64,000 nt of DNA from Trabulsiella odontotermitis (GCF_030053895.1 NZ_CP125781.1:1178001-1242000), one strand, 5' to 3'; positions 45,221 to 53,506 are shown, counted from the first letter of the stretch. Notes: a model not told the origin generated them from the sequence alone. Program-made: numbers and translations.

Positions 45221-45242
45221 GCCCTCTCCGCTCGGAGAGGGC
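45221..45242. repeat. 22-base palindrome upstream of ygaV
   Basis: GCCCTCTCC-GCTC-GGAGAGGGC is a palindrome with 9-bp arms, 12 bases after the end of the chemoreceptor gene. No T-run follows on either strand. It matches the CCCTCTCC...GGAGAGGG family of short interspersed repeats seen in enterobacterial intergenic DNA. Confidence 0.6.
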
Positions 45243-45254
45243 TGGAGGGAGGGA

Positions 45255-46919
45255 TCAGAACGTTTCCCAGTTGCTGTCGCCGCCGGTTGGTGCCGAGGCC
45301 ACCGGGCGCAGCAGTGCAGGTGTTTTCACACTGGCTGTCGGTTTCGCACTGAGCGTTGGCGAGCTGTTCAGGCGAAACGCGGCCACCGCCTGGCGCAACT
45401 GTTCGGCCTGATCTTCCAGCGCCGCCGCCGCCGCTGCGGATTCCTGTACCAGCGCGGCGTTCTGCTGCGTCACGCTGTCCATCTGCGACACGGCCAGGCT
45501 CACCTGTTCAATGCCGCGGCTCTGCTCATCGGACGCCGAGGCAATTTCACTCATGATATCCGTCACGCGGGTTACCGCTTCCACCAGTTCTTTCATAGTG
45601 TTACCGGCGTCGGTCACCTGACTGGAACCGGTATTCACGCGGCTGACAGAGTTGTCGATAAGCCCTTTGATTTCCTTCGCCGCCTGCGCGCTGCGGCTGG
45701 CAAGCGTGCGCACCTCACCGGCCACCACGGCGAAACCACGTCCCTGTTCTCCGGCGCGCGCCGCTTCCACTGCCGCGTTCAGCGCCAGAATATTGGTCTG
45801 GAAGGCAATGCTGTCGATGACGCTGGTAATGTGGGCGATTTGCTGTGAACTGTCGGCAATTTCGCTCATCGTGTGGACTACGGTATCCACGACACGCCCC
45901 CCGCGTGCGGCGGTTTCCGAGGCGGTTTTCGCCAGTTGTGTCGCCTGACGGGCGTTGTCGGTATTCTGTTTCACCGTCGCGGTCAGCTGTTCCATGCTGG
46001 CGGCGGTCTCTTCCAGCGATGACGCCTGTTGTTCGGTGCGGGAAGAGAGATCATTACTGCCTGCGGCAATTTCCCCCGCGCCGGTGTAGATGGAGTCCGT
46101 GCTGCCGCGTACGGCGCTGACGGTGGTCACCAGCGACAGCTGCATCTCATTAAGGCTCGCCGCCAGTTGCCCCATTTCGTTGCGGCTGTCGATGGCAATG
46201 GTCTGCGTCAGATCGCCACGGGCGATAGTACGAATGTGGTTCATAATGCTGCGAAGTGGTTTCAGCAGCAGATGCTGCAGGCCGAGCCAGATCACAATCA
46301 GCACGGCAATGACGGAGAGCAGGATCACCCCCAGCGTCCAGTGCATGTTAATGAAGCTGCGCTGGTTATCATCGGCGGCGCCCTTCAACAAGGTGTTGTT
46401 TTCCGCCCGCCAGCGATTGTAGCTGGCTTCCATGTCGTCCTGCGCCTGTTGGGCGTCGAGGTCGCCATAGGCCTGATAGTTGTCGGCGCGCAGATAGTCT
46501 ATCGACTGGCGCAGCACGTCATGCATCTGACGGAAGGTTTTATCCATCTCCGCCGTCAGCGTCGCGCTCTGCCCGGCTACGGGCGGCAATCCTTGCCAGG
46601 ATTTATAATAATTTTCGGCCTTGTTAAGGGAGTCGCCTGCGGTGTTGAGCAGTTTATTGATCGCCTCCAGAGAGGCCGGATCGCGCTGATTTTTTAGAAA
46701 ACGGATCGCCACACGGGTGACGGTGACGCGGGTTTTGATCAGGGTGTTAACGCTGTCGCTTAGATTTTCCTGTTGAGCATTGAGGATCCCGGAGCGCTGG
46801 AAATTGTGCCGGTCATTACTGACCGCAGAATAAAACAGGCCCCCTGTTGCCGCCTGGAGTAAGCAAAATACCCCCAACGCGATAATAATTCCGGTTTTAA
46901 CGCGAGTATTTTTCAGCAT
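45255..46919 (-). CDS. Methyl-accepting chemotaxis protein, Tsr-like
   Basis: 554 residues. Two membrane spans (about 11-31 and 193-213) frame a four-helix periplasmic domain with NLSDSVNTLIKTRVTVTRVA, which keeps the Arg positions used by Tsr-type amino-acid receptors. HAMP follows, then a long coiled coil with the invariant hairpin tip IDSIAFQTNILALNAAVEAA. It ends in NWETF, the CheR/CheB docking pentapeptide of high-abundance receptors. Ligand unknown. Not at this locus in E. coli K-12, so an accessory paralogue. Confidence 0.93.
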   Translation of the reverse strand: MLKNTRVKTGIIIALGVFCLLQAATGGLFYSAVSNDRHNFQRSGILNAQQENLSDSVNTLIKTRVTVTRVAIRFLKNQRDPASLEAINKLLNTAGDSLNKAENYYKSWQGLPPVAGQSATLTAEMDKTFRQMHDVLRQSIDYLRADNYQAYGDLDAQQAQDDMEASYNRWRAENNTLLKGAADDNQRSFINMHWTLGVILLSVIAVLIVIWLGLQHLLLKPLRSIMNHIRTIARGDLTQTIAIDSRNEMGQLAASLNEMQLSLVTTVSAVRGSTDSIYTGAGEIAAGSNDLSSRTEQQASSLEETAASMEQLTATVKQNTDNARQATQLAKTASETAARGGRVVDTVVHTMSEIADSSQQIAHITSVIDSIAFQTNILALNAAVEAARAGEQGRGFAVVAGEVRTLASRSAQAAKEIKGLIDNSVSRVNTGSSQVTDAGNTMKELVEAVTRVTDIMSEIASASDEQSRGIEQVSLAVSQMDSVTQQNAALVQESAAAAAALEDQAEQLRQAVAAFRLNSSPTLSAKPTASVKTPALLRPVASAPTGGDSNWETF

Positions 46920-47021
46920 AGCGATCGTCCATCATTTAGGCAGGGTTGCCTAAGTAATATCGGCGCGAAACTATCAAACTTAAATTTAACAATCGCGCAA
47001 TAAACGACCCTTTTGCAGATG

Positions 47022-47654
47022 TTATTTCCGCATCACGCCTTCCCAGATTAGCCTGATGGCAAACAGGCCGATCACCGCGCCAATCACCCGGCTGGCGATG
47101 CGCTGCATGCTGGCGTATGACCGCCGGACGGCGGGCAGAGAAAAGGCCTGGCTTAAGAACAGCCGCCAGGTGATGGAGCTGAGCACAATCCCCAGCCATG
47201 CCAGCAGTTTGGCCCAGCCAGGCGTCGTGGCGCTGAGGGTGACGGAAAAGATACTGATAAAAAACAGGACCGTCTGCGGGTTGGAGAGACAAGTGATCAT
47301 CCCGGTACGGAAAAAGATATACCACGGTGCGACGATGGGGCGGGTCAGCGCGGGTGTCATCGGCGATGGCTGTCGGCGCATGCTTTTAAACGCGAACCAC
47401 AGCAGATAGAGGCCGCCGCCAATTTTGATCGCCGAAAAGAGTCCCTCGCACTGAGTGATGAGCGTCGCCATGCCGAACAGGCCGAGGCCGGAATAGAGCG
47501 CATCGCCCAGCGCCACGCCAAGCCCGGTCAGCACACCTGCGCGCCGCCCGGAGGCGAGGCTGGTCTGCACCACCACGAACAGGTTGGCGCCGGGGTTGAA
47601 GAAGGTCAGCACAAACAGACCGACGGTAAGCAGAATGGCGTGCAAAGGATCCAT
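47022..47654 (-). CDS. LysE/RhtB-family amino-acid exporter
   Basis: 210 residues with six hydrophobic spans. The family motif FFNPGANLFVVVQTSLASGRRAG lies at the N-terminus (residues 19-41), and the second half holds CLSNPQTVLFFISIF. Proteins of this family export threonine, homoserine or its lactone, and similar small molecules. It stands alone between the chemoreceptor and the regulator; the substrate cannot be told. Confidence 0.88.
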   Translation of the reverse strand: MDPLHAILLTVGLFVLTFFNPGANLFVVVQTSLASGRRAGVLTGLGVALGDALYSGLGLFGMATLITQCEGLFSAIKIGGGLYLLWFAFKSMRRQPSPMTPALTRPIVAPWYIFFRTGMITCLSNPQTVLFFISIFSVTLSATTPGWAKLLAWLGIVLSSITWRLFLSQAFSLPAVRRSYASMQRIASRVIGAVIGLFAIRLIWEGVMRK

Positions 47655-47792
47655 GGCGAATTCACCTGCGTTGCATAGTCAGAGAAATCATAGCGGTATG
47701 ATAAACCCTGTGCTGCGAAGAGGGTCACGGGTTAGCGTGAAGTTGAAAAAAGGGTTAACAGAAAACCGGTGCGTAAGGAAATAAAACAGGCG

Positions 47793-47824
47793 CTTCTGGC
47801 TGGACTATTCAGAACAGCCAGAAG
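47793..47824 (-). terminator. Terminator of the ArsR-family gene
   Basis: CTTCTGGCTG / CAGCCAGAAG arms of 10 bp. On the minus strand they are followed by CGCCTGTTTTATTT. Confidence 0.75.
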
Positions 47825-47905
47825 TTTGTTCCACTGATATGTATTTAATAACGATATTCACACATTCAGTGTGTTATTTTCTGATGATACTCCATAGCAC
47901 ATTGA

Positions 47906-48220
47906 TTATTCTTTGTCAGTATGACGAATAAGCTGAACCAGGCCTGGAAGCTCGTGTTCAATTTCATCCCATCGCAGCACGGCGACGGCCATATTACCCT
48001 TGTCAACGACGCGGATCAGCCCCGCTTCACGCAGCACTTTGAAGTGATGTGAGCGAGTAGCGCGCGTGACGGTGAGCCCAAAAGTGGAACAGTGACGCTC
48101 CGCTCCCGGACTGTCAGCCAGCAAACCCCGCACAATGGTCAAACGGACAGGATCGGCGAGAGCTTTAAATACTTTAACCATATCAAAGGGTAACGCTTCT
48201 TCACTTACCTTTTCTTCCAT
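47906..48220 (-). CDS. ArsR-family regulator divergent from the AfsA operon
   Basis: 104 residues, one winged-helix domain: MVKVFKALADPVRLTIVRGL, then TVTRATRSHHFKVLREAGLI as the recognition region. There is a single cysteine (RHCSTFG) and no CxC metal site, so it is unlikely to be a metal sensor. Divergent from the AfsA-type gene with 202 bases between, rich in palindromes. It most likely controls that operon, perhaps in response to its product; this is inference from position. Confidence 0.88.
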   Translation of the reverse strand: MEEKVSEEALPFDMVKVFKALADPVRLTIVRGLLADSPGAERHCSTFGLTVTRATRSHHFKVLREAGLIRVVDKGNMAVAVLRWDEIEHELPGLVQLIRHTDKE

Positions 48221-48257
48221 TCTTTCTCCTGATTTACAGATTTCTCTTAACAGATTC

Positions 48258-48383
48258 TTGACAAATTTCCAGGAATCCTGAATTTTATATATGTTCGATG
48301 AGTATCGAACGTACGCGTGGGGTGATACGTACGATGTGTGGCGAACGATTAATGGTTATCTTACTACGACTCAGTGAGATAAC
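48258..48383. promoter_or_regulatory. Palindrome-rich control region between ArsR gene and AfsA operon
   Basis: It contains TTGACA at 48258 followed by an AT-rich TTTTATATAT. It also has a perfect palindrome GTTCGAT-GAGT-ATCGAAC (48293-48310), two CGTACG copies (48310 and 48328), and a long imperfect inverted repeat GTTATCTTACT / AGTGAGATAAC (48355-48365, 48373-48383). These are candidate operators for the ArsR-family protein or another regulator. Confidence 0.6.
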
Positions 48384-48422
48384 CCTAATCCTGAGATTAA
48401 TGATTGATTTAATGGGGTTAAC

Positions 48423-49412
48423 ATGTCTTTCATCGAAGATGTTGAATCAGAATTCATAATCAGGACCGGTTCATATAATTATCAGAACACCATACCGAAA
48501 TCATGTGTGCATCGTGCGGCGGTGGGCGAAGTCTTTTTAACAGACATCAGAAAGATCCACGATAATAAATACATAACCGCCGGGTATTTACCCAAATCAC
48601 ATATTTACTTTAACGATCTCCCTTTCCGAAAATCGAGTGAACGGGTGTATGACGCGATCCTGTTACTGGAAATTTGCCGTCAGACCTCGATTTACGTTAC
48701 GCATAACTTTTTCGCCGTTCCCTACAGCGCCAAATTTGTCTTTGATGACGCCGATTTCACCCTTTTTGAAAGTGAAATTCCTTACAAAACGGAGTGCTCA
48801 AACGTCATTGTCGAAGTCGATATTATTGAGCGCAAATTCAGAAAGTCAGAGCTGACCGGCCTTATTTTCCGCATGGATATTTATGTCGATGGGCTGTGCT
48901 GTGCGCAGAAAATCATGAATATCTCGTGGATGGATGACAAAAAATGGCATCGTCTGCGCAGCCAGCGTCCGCTGGAAAATCACGATTATTCTGCCGTTGT
49001 GCCAGCGGAAATGCTGGAAGTCGGACGCCAGCTACCGCTGAATGTGGTCGTCGGCAACGCCGACATCAGCGAGCCCGGCATCACCACGACGGTGATTGTT
49101 GACCAGTCGCACCCGTCCATTTTTGACCATCCGCTCGACCATGTGCCGGGCATGCTGTTGATGGAAGCCTACCGTCAGACCGCGCTGCTGGCGATGCGCA
49201 GTCGGCTGGGAACCCGCTGTTATGATCTGGTCATTAGCCGTTACAATGTCAATTTTACCCGCTTCTGCGAATTTAATTCGCCAGCGTATTGCCATGCGTT
49301 GCTGGGTGAAATTTATCTGACAGAAGATAAAAAAAGCACCGTCATTCCGATGACGATTTCTCAGGATGAGAAAACAGTCTCTACGGCTGAACTCACTATT
49401 ACCTTTAAGTAA
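48423..49412 (+). CDS. AfsA-type gamma-butyrolactone synthase homologue (double hot-dog)
   Basis: 329 residues. Two tandem hot-dog repeats are visible. The first has VHR at 29-31, VGEVFLTD at 34-41 and YDAILLLEICRQTS at 76-89. The second has SIFDHPLDHVPGMLLMEAYR (232-251) and ALLGEIYLTE (292-301). This is the layout of AfsA, which in Streptomyces joins a beta-ketoacyl-ACP to dihydroxyacetone phosphate to give the phosphorylated butenolide precursor of A-factor hormones. The DHPxDHVPGMLLMEA block is the family's core. First gene of a four-gene operon. AfsA homologues are typical of actinomycetes and uncommon here; transfer is likely. Confidence 0.88.
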   Translation: MSFIEDVESEFIIRTGSYNYQNTIPKSCVHRAAVGEVFLTDIRKIHDNKYITAGYLPKSHIYFNDLPFRKSSERVYDAILLLEICRQTSIYVTHNFFAVPYSAKFVFDDADFTLFESEIPYKTECSNVIVEVDIIERKFRKSELTGLIFRMDIYVDGLCCAQKIMNISWMDDKKWHRLRSQRPLENHDYSAVVPAEMLEVGRQLPLNVVVGNADISEPGITTTVIVDQSHPSIFDHPLDHVPGMLLMEAYRQTALLAMRSRLGTRCYDLVISRYNVNFTRFCEFNSPAYCHALLGEIYLTEDKKSTVIPMTISQDEKTVSTAELTITFK

Positions 49413-49418
49413 AACAGT

Positions 49419-50072
49419 ATGAAAATTATTTGGTTTGATTTTGGGGGCGTGCTGTCGCCATCGATTCCGGATCTCTTTACCTCGTATTACCTGAAAACCG
49501 GTATTCCGCCAGCCATATTGCAGCGGGGGATGAAAGAGGTCGCTGACGATATGAATATGGGTGTGCTGACTCCCATTGAAAAGGCGTTGATTACCGAAGC
49601 TGAGTGGGGTGCGCGTATTCGTCAAAAGATTGCGCTGTCGTCACCGGAAATCGATCTCTCGCGGGCGCAACTGGAAATGTTCGGCGCGCAGTGGTTCGAC
49701 GGGATCTTACCGAACCAACTAATGATTGACCTGTTTCACAAGGTGAAAGCTGCCGGGTTAATGGCCGGGATCCTCACCAACAACGTGGTGGAGTGGGAGG
49801 ATCACTGGAAACGGGTGATCGGTATCAGCGACCACGCGGATGCGATCGTCGATTCCTGCAAGGTGGGTTACCGCAAGCCCGAAGCGGAAATCTTCGACAT
49901 CGCCGCAAAACAGGCGGGTGTCCGCCCGGACGAGTGCCTGCTCATCGACGACATGCTGGAAAACTGCATGGCCGCCGAACGCAGCGGCTGGCGAAGCGTG
50001 CATTTTAAAGAGAGTTCAAGCGTGGTGGCGGAGATCGCCCAACTGCTGCAGAAACAGGAGATCGTCCTATGA
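49419..50072 (+). CDS. HAD-superfamily phosphatase of the AfsA operon
   Basis: 217 residues. Motif I is WFDFGGVLSPS, with nucleophile Asp 7 but Gly in place of the usual second Asp, as in YihX-type HAD enzymes. Motif II is GILTNN (Thr 120), motif III is GYRKPEAEIFD (Lys 153) and motif IV is LLIDDMLENC (Asp 177, 178). An alpha-helical cap follows motif I. A-factor synthesis needs a phosphatase step after AfsA, so this protein fits. It starts 6 bases after the AfsA stop and overlaps the P450 start by 4. Confidence 0.85.
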   Translation: MKIIWFDFGGVLSPSIPDLFTSYYLKTGIPPAILQRGMKEVADDMNMGVLTPIEKALITEAEWGARIRQKIALSSPEIDLSRAQLEMFGAQWFDGILPNQLMIDLFHKVKAAGLMAGILTNNVVEWEDHWKRVIGISDHADAIVDSCKVGYRKPEAEIFDIAAKQAGVRPDECLLIDDMLENCMAAERSGWRSVHFKESSSVVAEIAQLLQKQEIVL

Positions 50073-51292
50073 GCGTGATGCCTGAAGTCTTTCCGTCCGT
50101 TGCCGACATTCCGCATTATGACTGCACACCCGGTTATCAAACGCTGCAGCCCGCCACTTATCAGCAGGCAGGCAAAATCAAACTGCTGAGCGGGCATGAA
50201 GCCTGGCACGTGATTAACTATCACGACGTCAAAAAAGTCCTCACCAGTAACAGCTGCCTGCGCGGCCCGTCCAATCTTCCCGATGCCCCCAGTATTCTTC
50301 CGACGCTGACGCCGAAAGATCTGCTGCTGAACCTGGATTTTCCGCATCACGCCCGCATGAAGCGTTTTGTGGCGAAAGATTACAGCGCCAGCGGCCTGGC
50401 ATGGCTTGCGCCGCATATTGTCGATGCCATCGAAAATCTGATGCAGCGCCCGCTTGCCACCGCACGCTTTGACCTCTATCAGGACGTGCTCGACCCGCTG
50501 GCGGTGCAGATCAACTGTCTGCTGCTCGGCATTCCGCTGGAAGAGAAAGACTATTTCCGCGTGCTGAGTGTGACGGTGCAAAAAGCCAATCCGCAGCAGG
50601 TGGATGATCTCATCGAGAAATTTACCGCGCTCTATACCTATGTGCGCGAGCATGTCACGGGTGAACGCCAGCATGATGACGAGGGGCTGATCGCCCGTTT
50701 TGTGGCAATGCGCGACAGCGCCACGCCGCCGCTCAATGACGATGAAATCACCGCGATCCTGCTCGGTTCGCTGCTGGGCGGCGATCAGAACACCCTTACG
50801 GTGATGACCAAAATTTTCTACGCCCTGTTGTGCACTGGCACGCTGTGGCAGCAGGTTGTCGCGGAGCCAGAGACCATCCCACAGGTGGTGGATGAGCTGA
50901 TTCGCCTCACTAACCTCGGCACCGCGTCAGCGTTTCCGCGTATCTGCAGTGAGGACATTGAGTTATCTACTGCGCGCATCCCGGCGGGCGCCACCATTTT
51001 CCCGGACGTGTTTCTCGCCAACCGCGACCCGGAAGTCTATCCGCAACCGCTGACCATTAACCCGTTCCGCAACGGACCGCGCCATCTGCAGTTTGGCTAT
51101 GGCATGCACCATTGCATGGGGCAGGAACTGGCGAAACTGGAAATCTGCACGGCAATAAAAACAGTAAGCCGCCTTGCGCCTGATTTGCAGTTAGCCCACG
51201 ACGTATTACCGGAAAACTTTATCTGGAATGAAGGAATTATTCTCAGGAGACCTGCACAGCTCCCGGTTTGTATTACCCGTAAACAAGGCTAA
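50069..51292 (+). CDS. Cytochrome P450
   Basis: 407 residues, soluble bacterial class. The haem loop FGYGMHHCMGQELAKLE has the ligand Cys 349, ExxR is ELIR (276-279), and the C-helix FPHHARMKR carries the haem-propionate contact. The I-helix reads LLGGDQNT, so the usual acid-threonine pair is Gln 240-Asn 241. P450s are absent from E. coli and rare in Enterobacteriaceae. In the operon it probably oxidises the butyrolactone product. No ferredoxin or reductase gene is nearby, so electrons must come from host proteins. Confidence 0.92.
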   Translation: MSVMPEVFPSVADIPHYDCTPGYQTLQPATYQQAGKIKLLSGHEAWHVINYHDVKKVLTSNSCLRGPSNLPDAPSILPTLTPKDLLLNLDFPHHARMKRFVAKDYSASGLAWLAPHIVDAIENLMQRPLATARFDLYQDVLDPLAVQINCLLLGIPLEEKDYFRVLSVTVQKANPQQVDDLIEKFTALYTYVREHVTGERQHDDEGLIARFVAMRDSATPPLNDDEITAILLGSLLGGDQNTLTVMTKIFYALLCTGTLWQQVVAEPETIPQVVDELIRLTNLGTASAFPRICSEDIELSTARIPAGATIFPDVFLANRDPEVYPQPLTINPFRNGPRHLQFGYGMHHCMGQELAKLEICTAIKTVSRLAPDLQLAHDVLPENFIWNEGIILRRPAQLPVCITRKQG

Positions 51293-51300
51293 ATAAAATA

Positions 51301-52803
51301 ATGGAAACACAAGTTGTCGAAGCAAAATCATCGCATAGCATGATCTTACTCTGCATTCTTATTGCAGTGTTCGTTGTGCCAACCTCGATTTCCGGGACGG
51401 CCATTGCGCTGCCGGCGATCAGTGCGGATCTCCATTCGCAAACGGCGTCGCTGCAGTGGGTGGTGAATGCGTTTAACTTAACGTTTGCCAGTTTCACGCT
51501 GGCGTGGGGCGGGCTGGCCGATGTGTTCGGCAGCAAGCGCTCGTTTATCGCCGGGGCGAGTCTCTATTTCCTCGCCTCGCTGCTCTCCTGGCATGCCGAT
51601 AACATCTATGTGCTGGATGCTGCGCGTGCGCTGGCCGGGATTGGCGGTGCGGCGATTTTCTCCTGCGGTAGCGCCATTCTGATCCAGACCTTCAGCGGCG
51701 CGCAACGTACCCGCGCTTTTGCGCTGTTCGGCACCACAGCCGGGTTAGGCATCACCTTCGGGCCGACCATTTCCGGCTGGCTGCTGAGCGTCGCCGGGTG
51801 GCGTGACATTTTCATCGTCCATGCGATTGCGCTGTTTGTGGTATTGCTGCTGACCAGCGCCGTACCGGCGGCGGCGAAGCGGGCGGAAAAACCGTCGCTT
51901 GATGCCGCGGGCATTGTGCTGTTTATCGTGGCGTTATTCCTGCTGATGACCGGCATCACCCAGGGCGCAGAGCGCGGCTGGACCGATAACGTGACTCTTA
52001 GTCTGTTTGCCGCTGGCGTGGTGATTCTGGCGCTGTTTGTGCTGGTGGAGAAAAAAGCGGCGCACCCGATGGTGAATTTCGCTCTGCTGGGCAACCACTA
52101 TTTTCTGTCGATGATCATGATCCCAGTGGTGGCGAGCTTCTGCTTCGTTACTCTACTGACCTGGTTCCCGACCTGGCTTATCGCCGTGAAAAGCCTGTCG
52201 CCGCTCGATTCCGGGCTGGTCATGCTGGCGCTCACCCTACCGGTGCTGGTGCTGCCACTGGTGGCCGGGAAACTGGTTACGCGTGGCGTTTCTGCCGACG
52301 TGCTGTTAATCGCCAGCCTGGTGTTGTTCATTGTCGGCCTGCTGTTGCTGTGGGCATTTAACGCGGGCGATATCTCGCTCGGTGAAATCATCCTCTGCCT
52401 GTTGCTGGTCGGTTCAGGAATGGGCCTTTCTGCCGGGCTGGTGGACGGCATCGCGTTGAGCGTTGTTGATCACCACGAAGTGGGCCGCGCGGCGGGTATT
52501 CTGAATACGTTTCGCCTGGGCAGCGAAGCGATTGCCGTAGCGATTTACGGCTCGCTGATGGCGACCGGCATTTTCAACGCGCTGGGGTCGCAGCCGACGC
52601 CCGCAGGGGAGACGAGCAAACAGTTTATTGCTGACGTGGTGTCGGGTAACGCTTTCGCCCGCGTCTCCGGTCAGGAATCCTCGATTCTGGAAAACATCTA
52701 TACCCAGGCTTTCAGCCACACGCTGTTAGTGCTGCTGGCAATCTCTTTAGTGGCCTCGCTGTTTATCGTGCTGATGATGCGCAATAAGGCGGCGAAGGCA
52801 TAA
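51301..52803 (+). CDS. DHA2-type 14-TM MFS exporter
   Basis: 500 residues, about 14 hydrophobic spans. Motif A is GGLADVFGSKRSFIAG near residue 70 and motif C is GLGITFGPTISGWLLS near 150. Related to EmrB/QacA-type drug:proton antiporters. Last gene of the AfsA operon, 8 bases after the P450, and followed by a strong terminator; probable exporter of the operon's product. Confidence 0.9.
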   Translation: METQVVEAKSSHSMILLCILIAVFVVPTSISGTAIALPAISADLHSQTASLQWVVNAFNLTFASFTLAWGGLADVFGSKRSFIAGASLYFLASLLSWHADNIYVLDAARALAGIGGAAIFSCGSAILIQTFSGAQRTRAFALFGTTAGLGITFGPTISGWLLSVAGWRDIFIVHAIALFVVLLLTSAVPAAAKRAEKPSLDAAGIVLFIVALFLLMTGITQGAERGWTDNVTLSLFAAGVVILALFVLVEKKAAHPMVNFALLGNHYFLSMIMIPVVASFCFVTLLTWFPTWLIAVKSLSPLDSGLVMLALTLPVLVLPLVAGKLVTRGVSADVLLIASLVLFIVGLLLLWAFNAGDISLGEIILCLLLVGSGMGLSAGLVDGIALSVVDHHEVGRAAGILNTFRLGSEAIAVAIYGSLMATGIFNALGSQPTPAGETSKQFIADVVSGNAFARVSGQESSILENIYTQAFSHTLLVLLAISLVASLFIVLMMRNKAAKA

Positions 52804-52855
52804 CGTTTTGCTGTTGTGGGGACGGTAGAGGAAGCGTCATTTCAGGGAAGAGTTG

Positions 52856-52886
52856 CGCACCGGTGTGAGAACCGGTGCGTTTTTTT
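52856..52886 (+). terminator. Terminator of the AfsA operon
   Basis: CGCACCGGT / ACCGGTGCG arms of 9 bp, 6-base loop, then seven T's. The convergent yjdJ ends at once after it. Confidence 0.93.
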
Positions 52887-53160
52887 ATGCGCGGATATCG
52901 TCGTATTCGCGGGTTGTATCAAATTCATGCTTTGCGAACGGGCAAAGCGGAATGATTTTACGATGTTCCTGACGCATTTTTTCGACCACGCGGGCGACCA
53001 GTTGTTTGCCCACGCCTTGCCCTTTCAGGCTCGGATCGACGTCAGTATGTTCAATGATACTCAGGTTCTCGCCCGTCGGGACGAAGACAATCTCCGCCAC
53101 CTGCTGGCCCTGTGCGTCGTTGACGTAGAATTTGTTGTGGCCTTCCAGTATTTCCATCAT
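52885..53160 (-). CDS. yjdJ: GNAT-fold acetyltransferase YjdJ
   Basis: 91 residues from ATG 53160 (MMEILEGHNKFYVND), matching E. coli YjdJ. The acetyl-CoA loop is LKGQGVGKQLVARVV, and CPFAKHEFDTTREYDDIR is the conserved C-terminus. Substrate unknown. In E. coli yjdJ is elsewhere in the genome, so it marks a rearranged or inserted section. Longer starts at 53208 or 53244 are possible. Confidence 0.85.
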   Translation of the reverse strand: MMEILEGHNKFYVNDAQGQQVAEIVFVPTGENLSIIEHTDVDPSLKGQGVGKQLVARVVEKMRQEHRKIIPLCPFAKHEFDTTREYDDIRA

Positions 53161-53317
53161 TTTCTCGCTTATTTGTGATGCTCTATTATTTATTGCAACA
53201 ATAAGCATAGTCTTTTTGTTGCCAGAGCAGTGCGCTGGAATCATGCCGGAGTATGAGTTTTTTCGTCATGATCCGTCGCTATAGTCATGATAGTGCTCAC
53301 GACGCCATGGGGGAGTT

Positions 53318-53506
53318 ATGAAACTGATTTTCCTGGTTCTGTCATTATTTGCCGGAGCTGCGCAGGCGGAGTCGTCCTGTTCCGCCTCAAGCAGCAACAG
53401 CGATCAAACATGCAGTATTACCTGTCCGTCAGGTCAGGCCGCCGTCTGCCAGAACTCTACCGGCAGCTCGGCGCCGACGTGCGAGTGTAAGGGAAGGTGC
53501 GAATAA
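53318..53506 (+). CDS. Small secreted Cys-rich protein, 3' end replaced by IS5
   Basis: 62 residues with a clear signal peptide (MKLIFLVLSLFAGAAQA) and a mature part with seven cysteines in a Ser/Thr-rich sequence. The native frame runs to Lys 58; the last residues Gly-Arg-Cys-Glu and the stop are read from the IS5 end. The original C-terminus is thus lost or altered, and one of the seven cysteines comes from IS5. Periplasmic or secreted; function unknown. RBS GGGAG nine bases upstream. Confidence 0.7.
   Translation: MKLIFLVLSLFAGAAQAESSCSASSSNSDQTCSITCPSGQAAVCQNSTGSSAPTCECKGRCE

Noticed and set aside
45221..45242. Terminator call for the 22-base palindrome
   Set aside because: No T-run on either side; it fits an interspersed repeat better.
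45216..45848. Plus-strand open frame of 210 codons at the end of the chemoreceptor gene
   Set aside because: Antisense to the conserved signalling domain and rich in His/Arg as such shadows are.
27003..52803. Idea that EmrAB and the AfsA-operon exporter form one export system
   Set aside because: Both exporters are DHA2 type, but they are 22 kb apart, separately controlled, and EmrB is a core gene; no evidence links them.
52816..53178. Plus-strand open frame of 120 codons opposite yjdJ
   Set aside because: It runs through the operon terminator and antisense to a recognisable GNAT protein.
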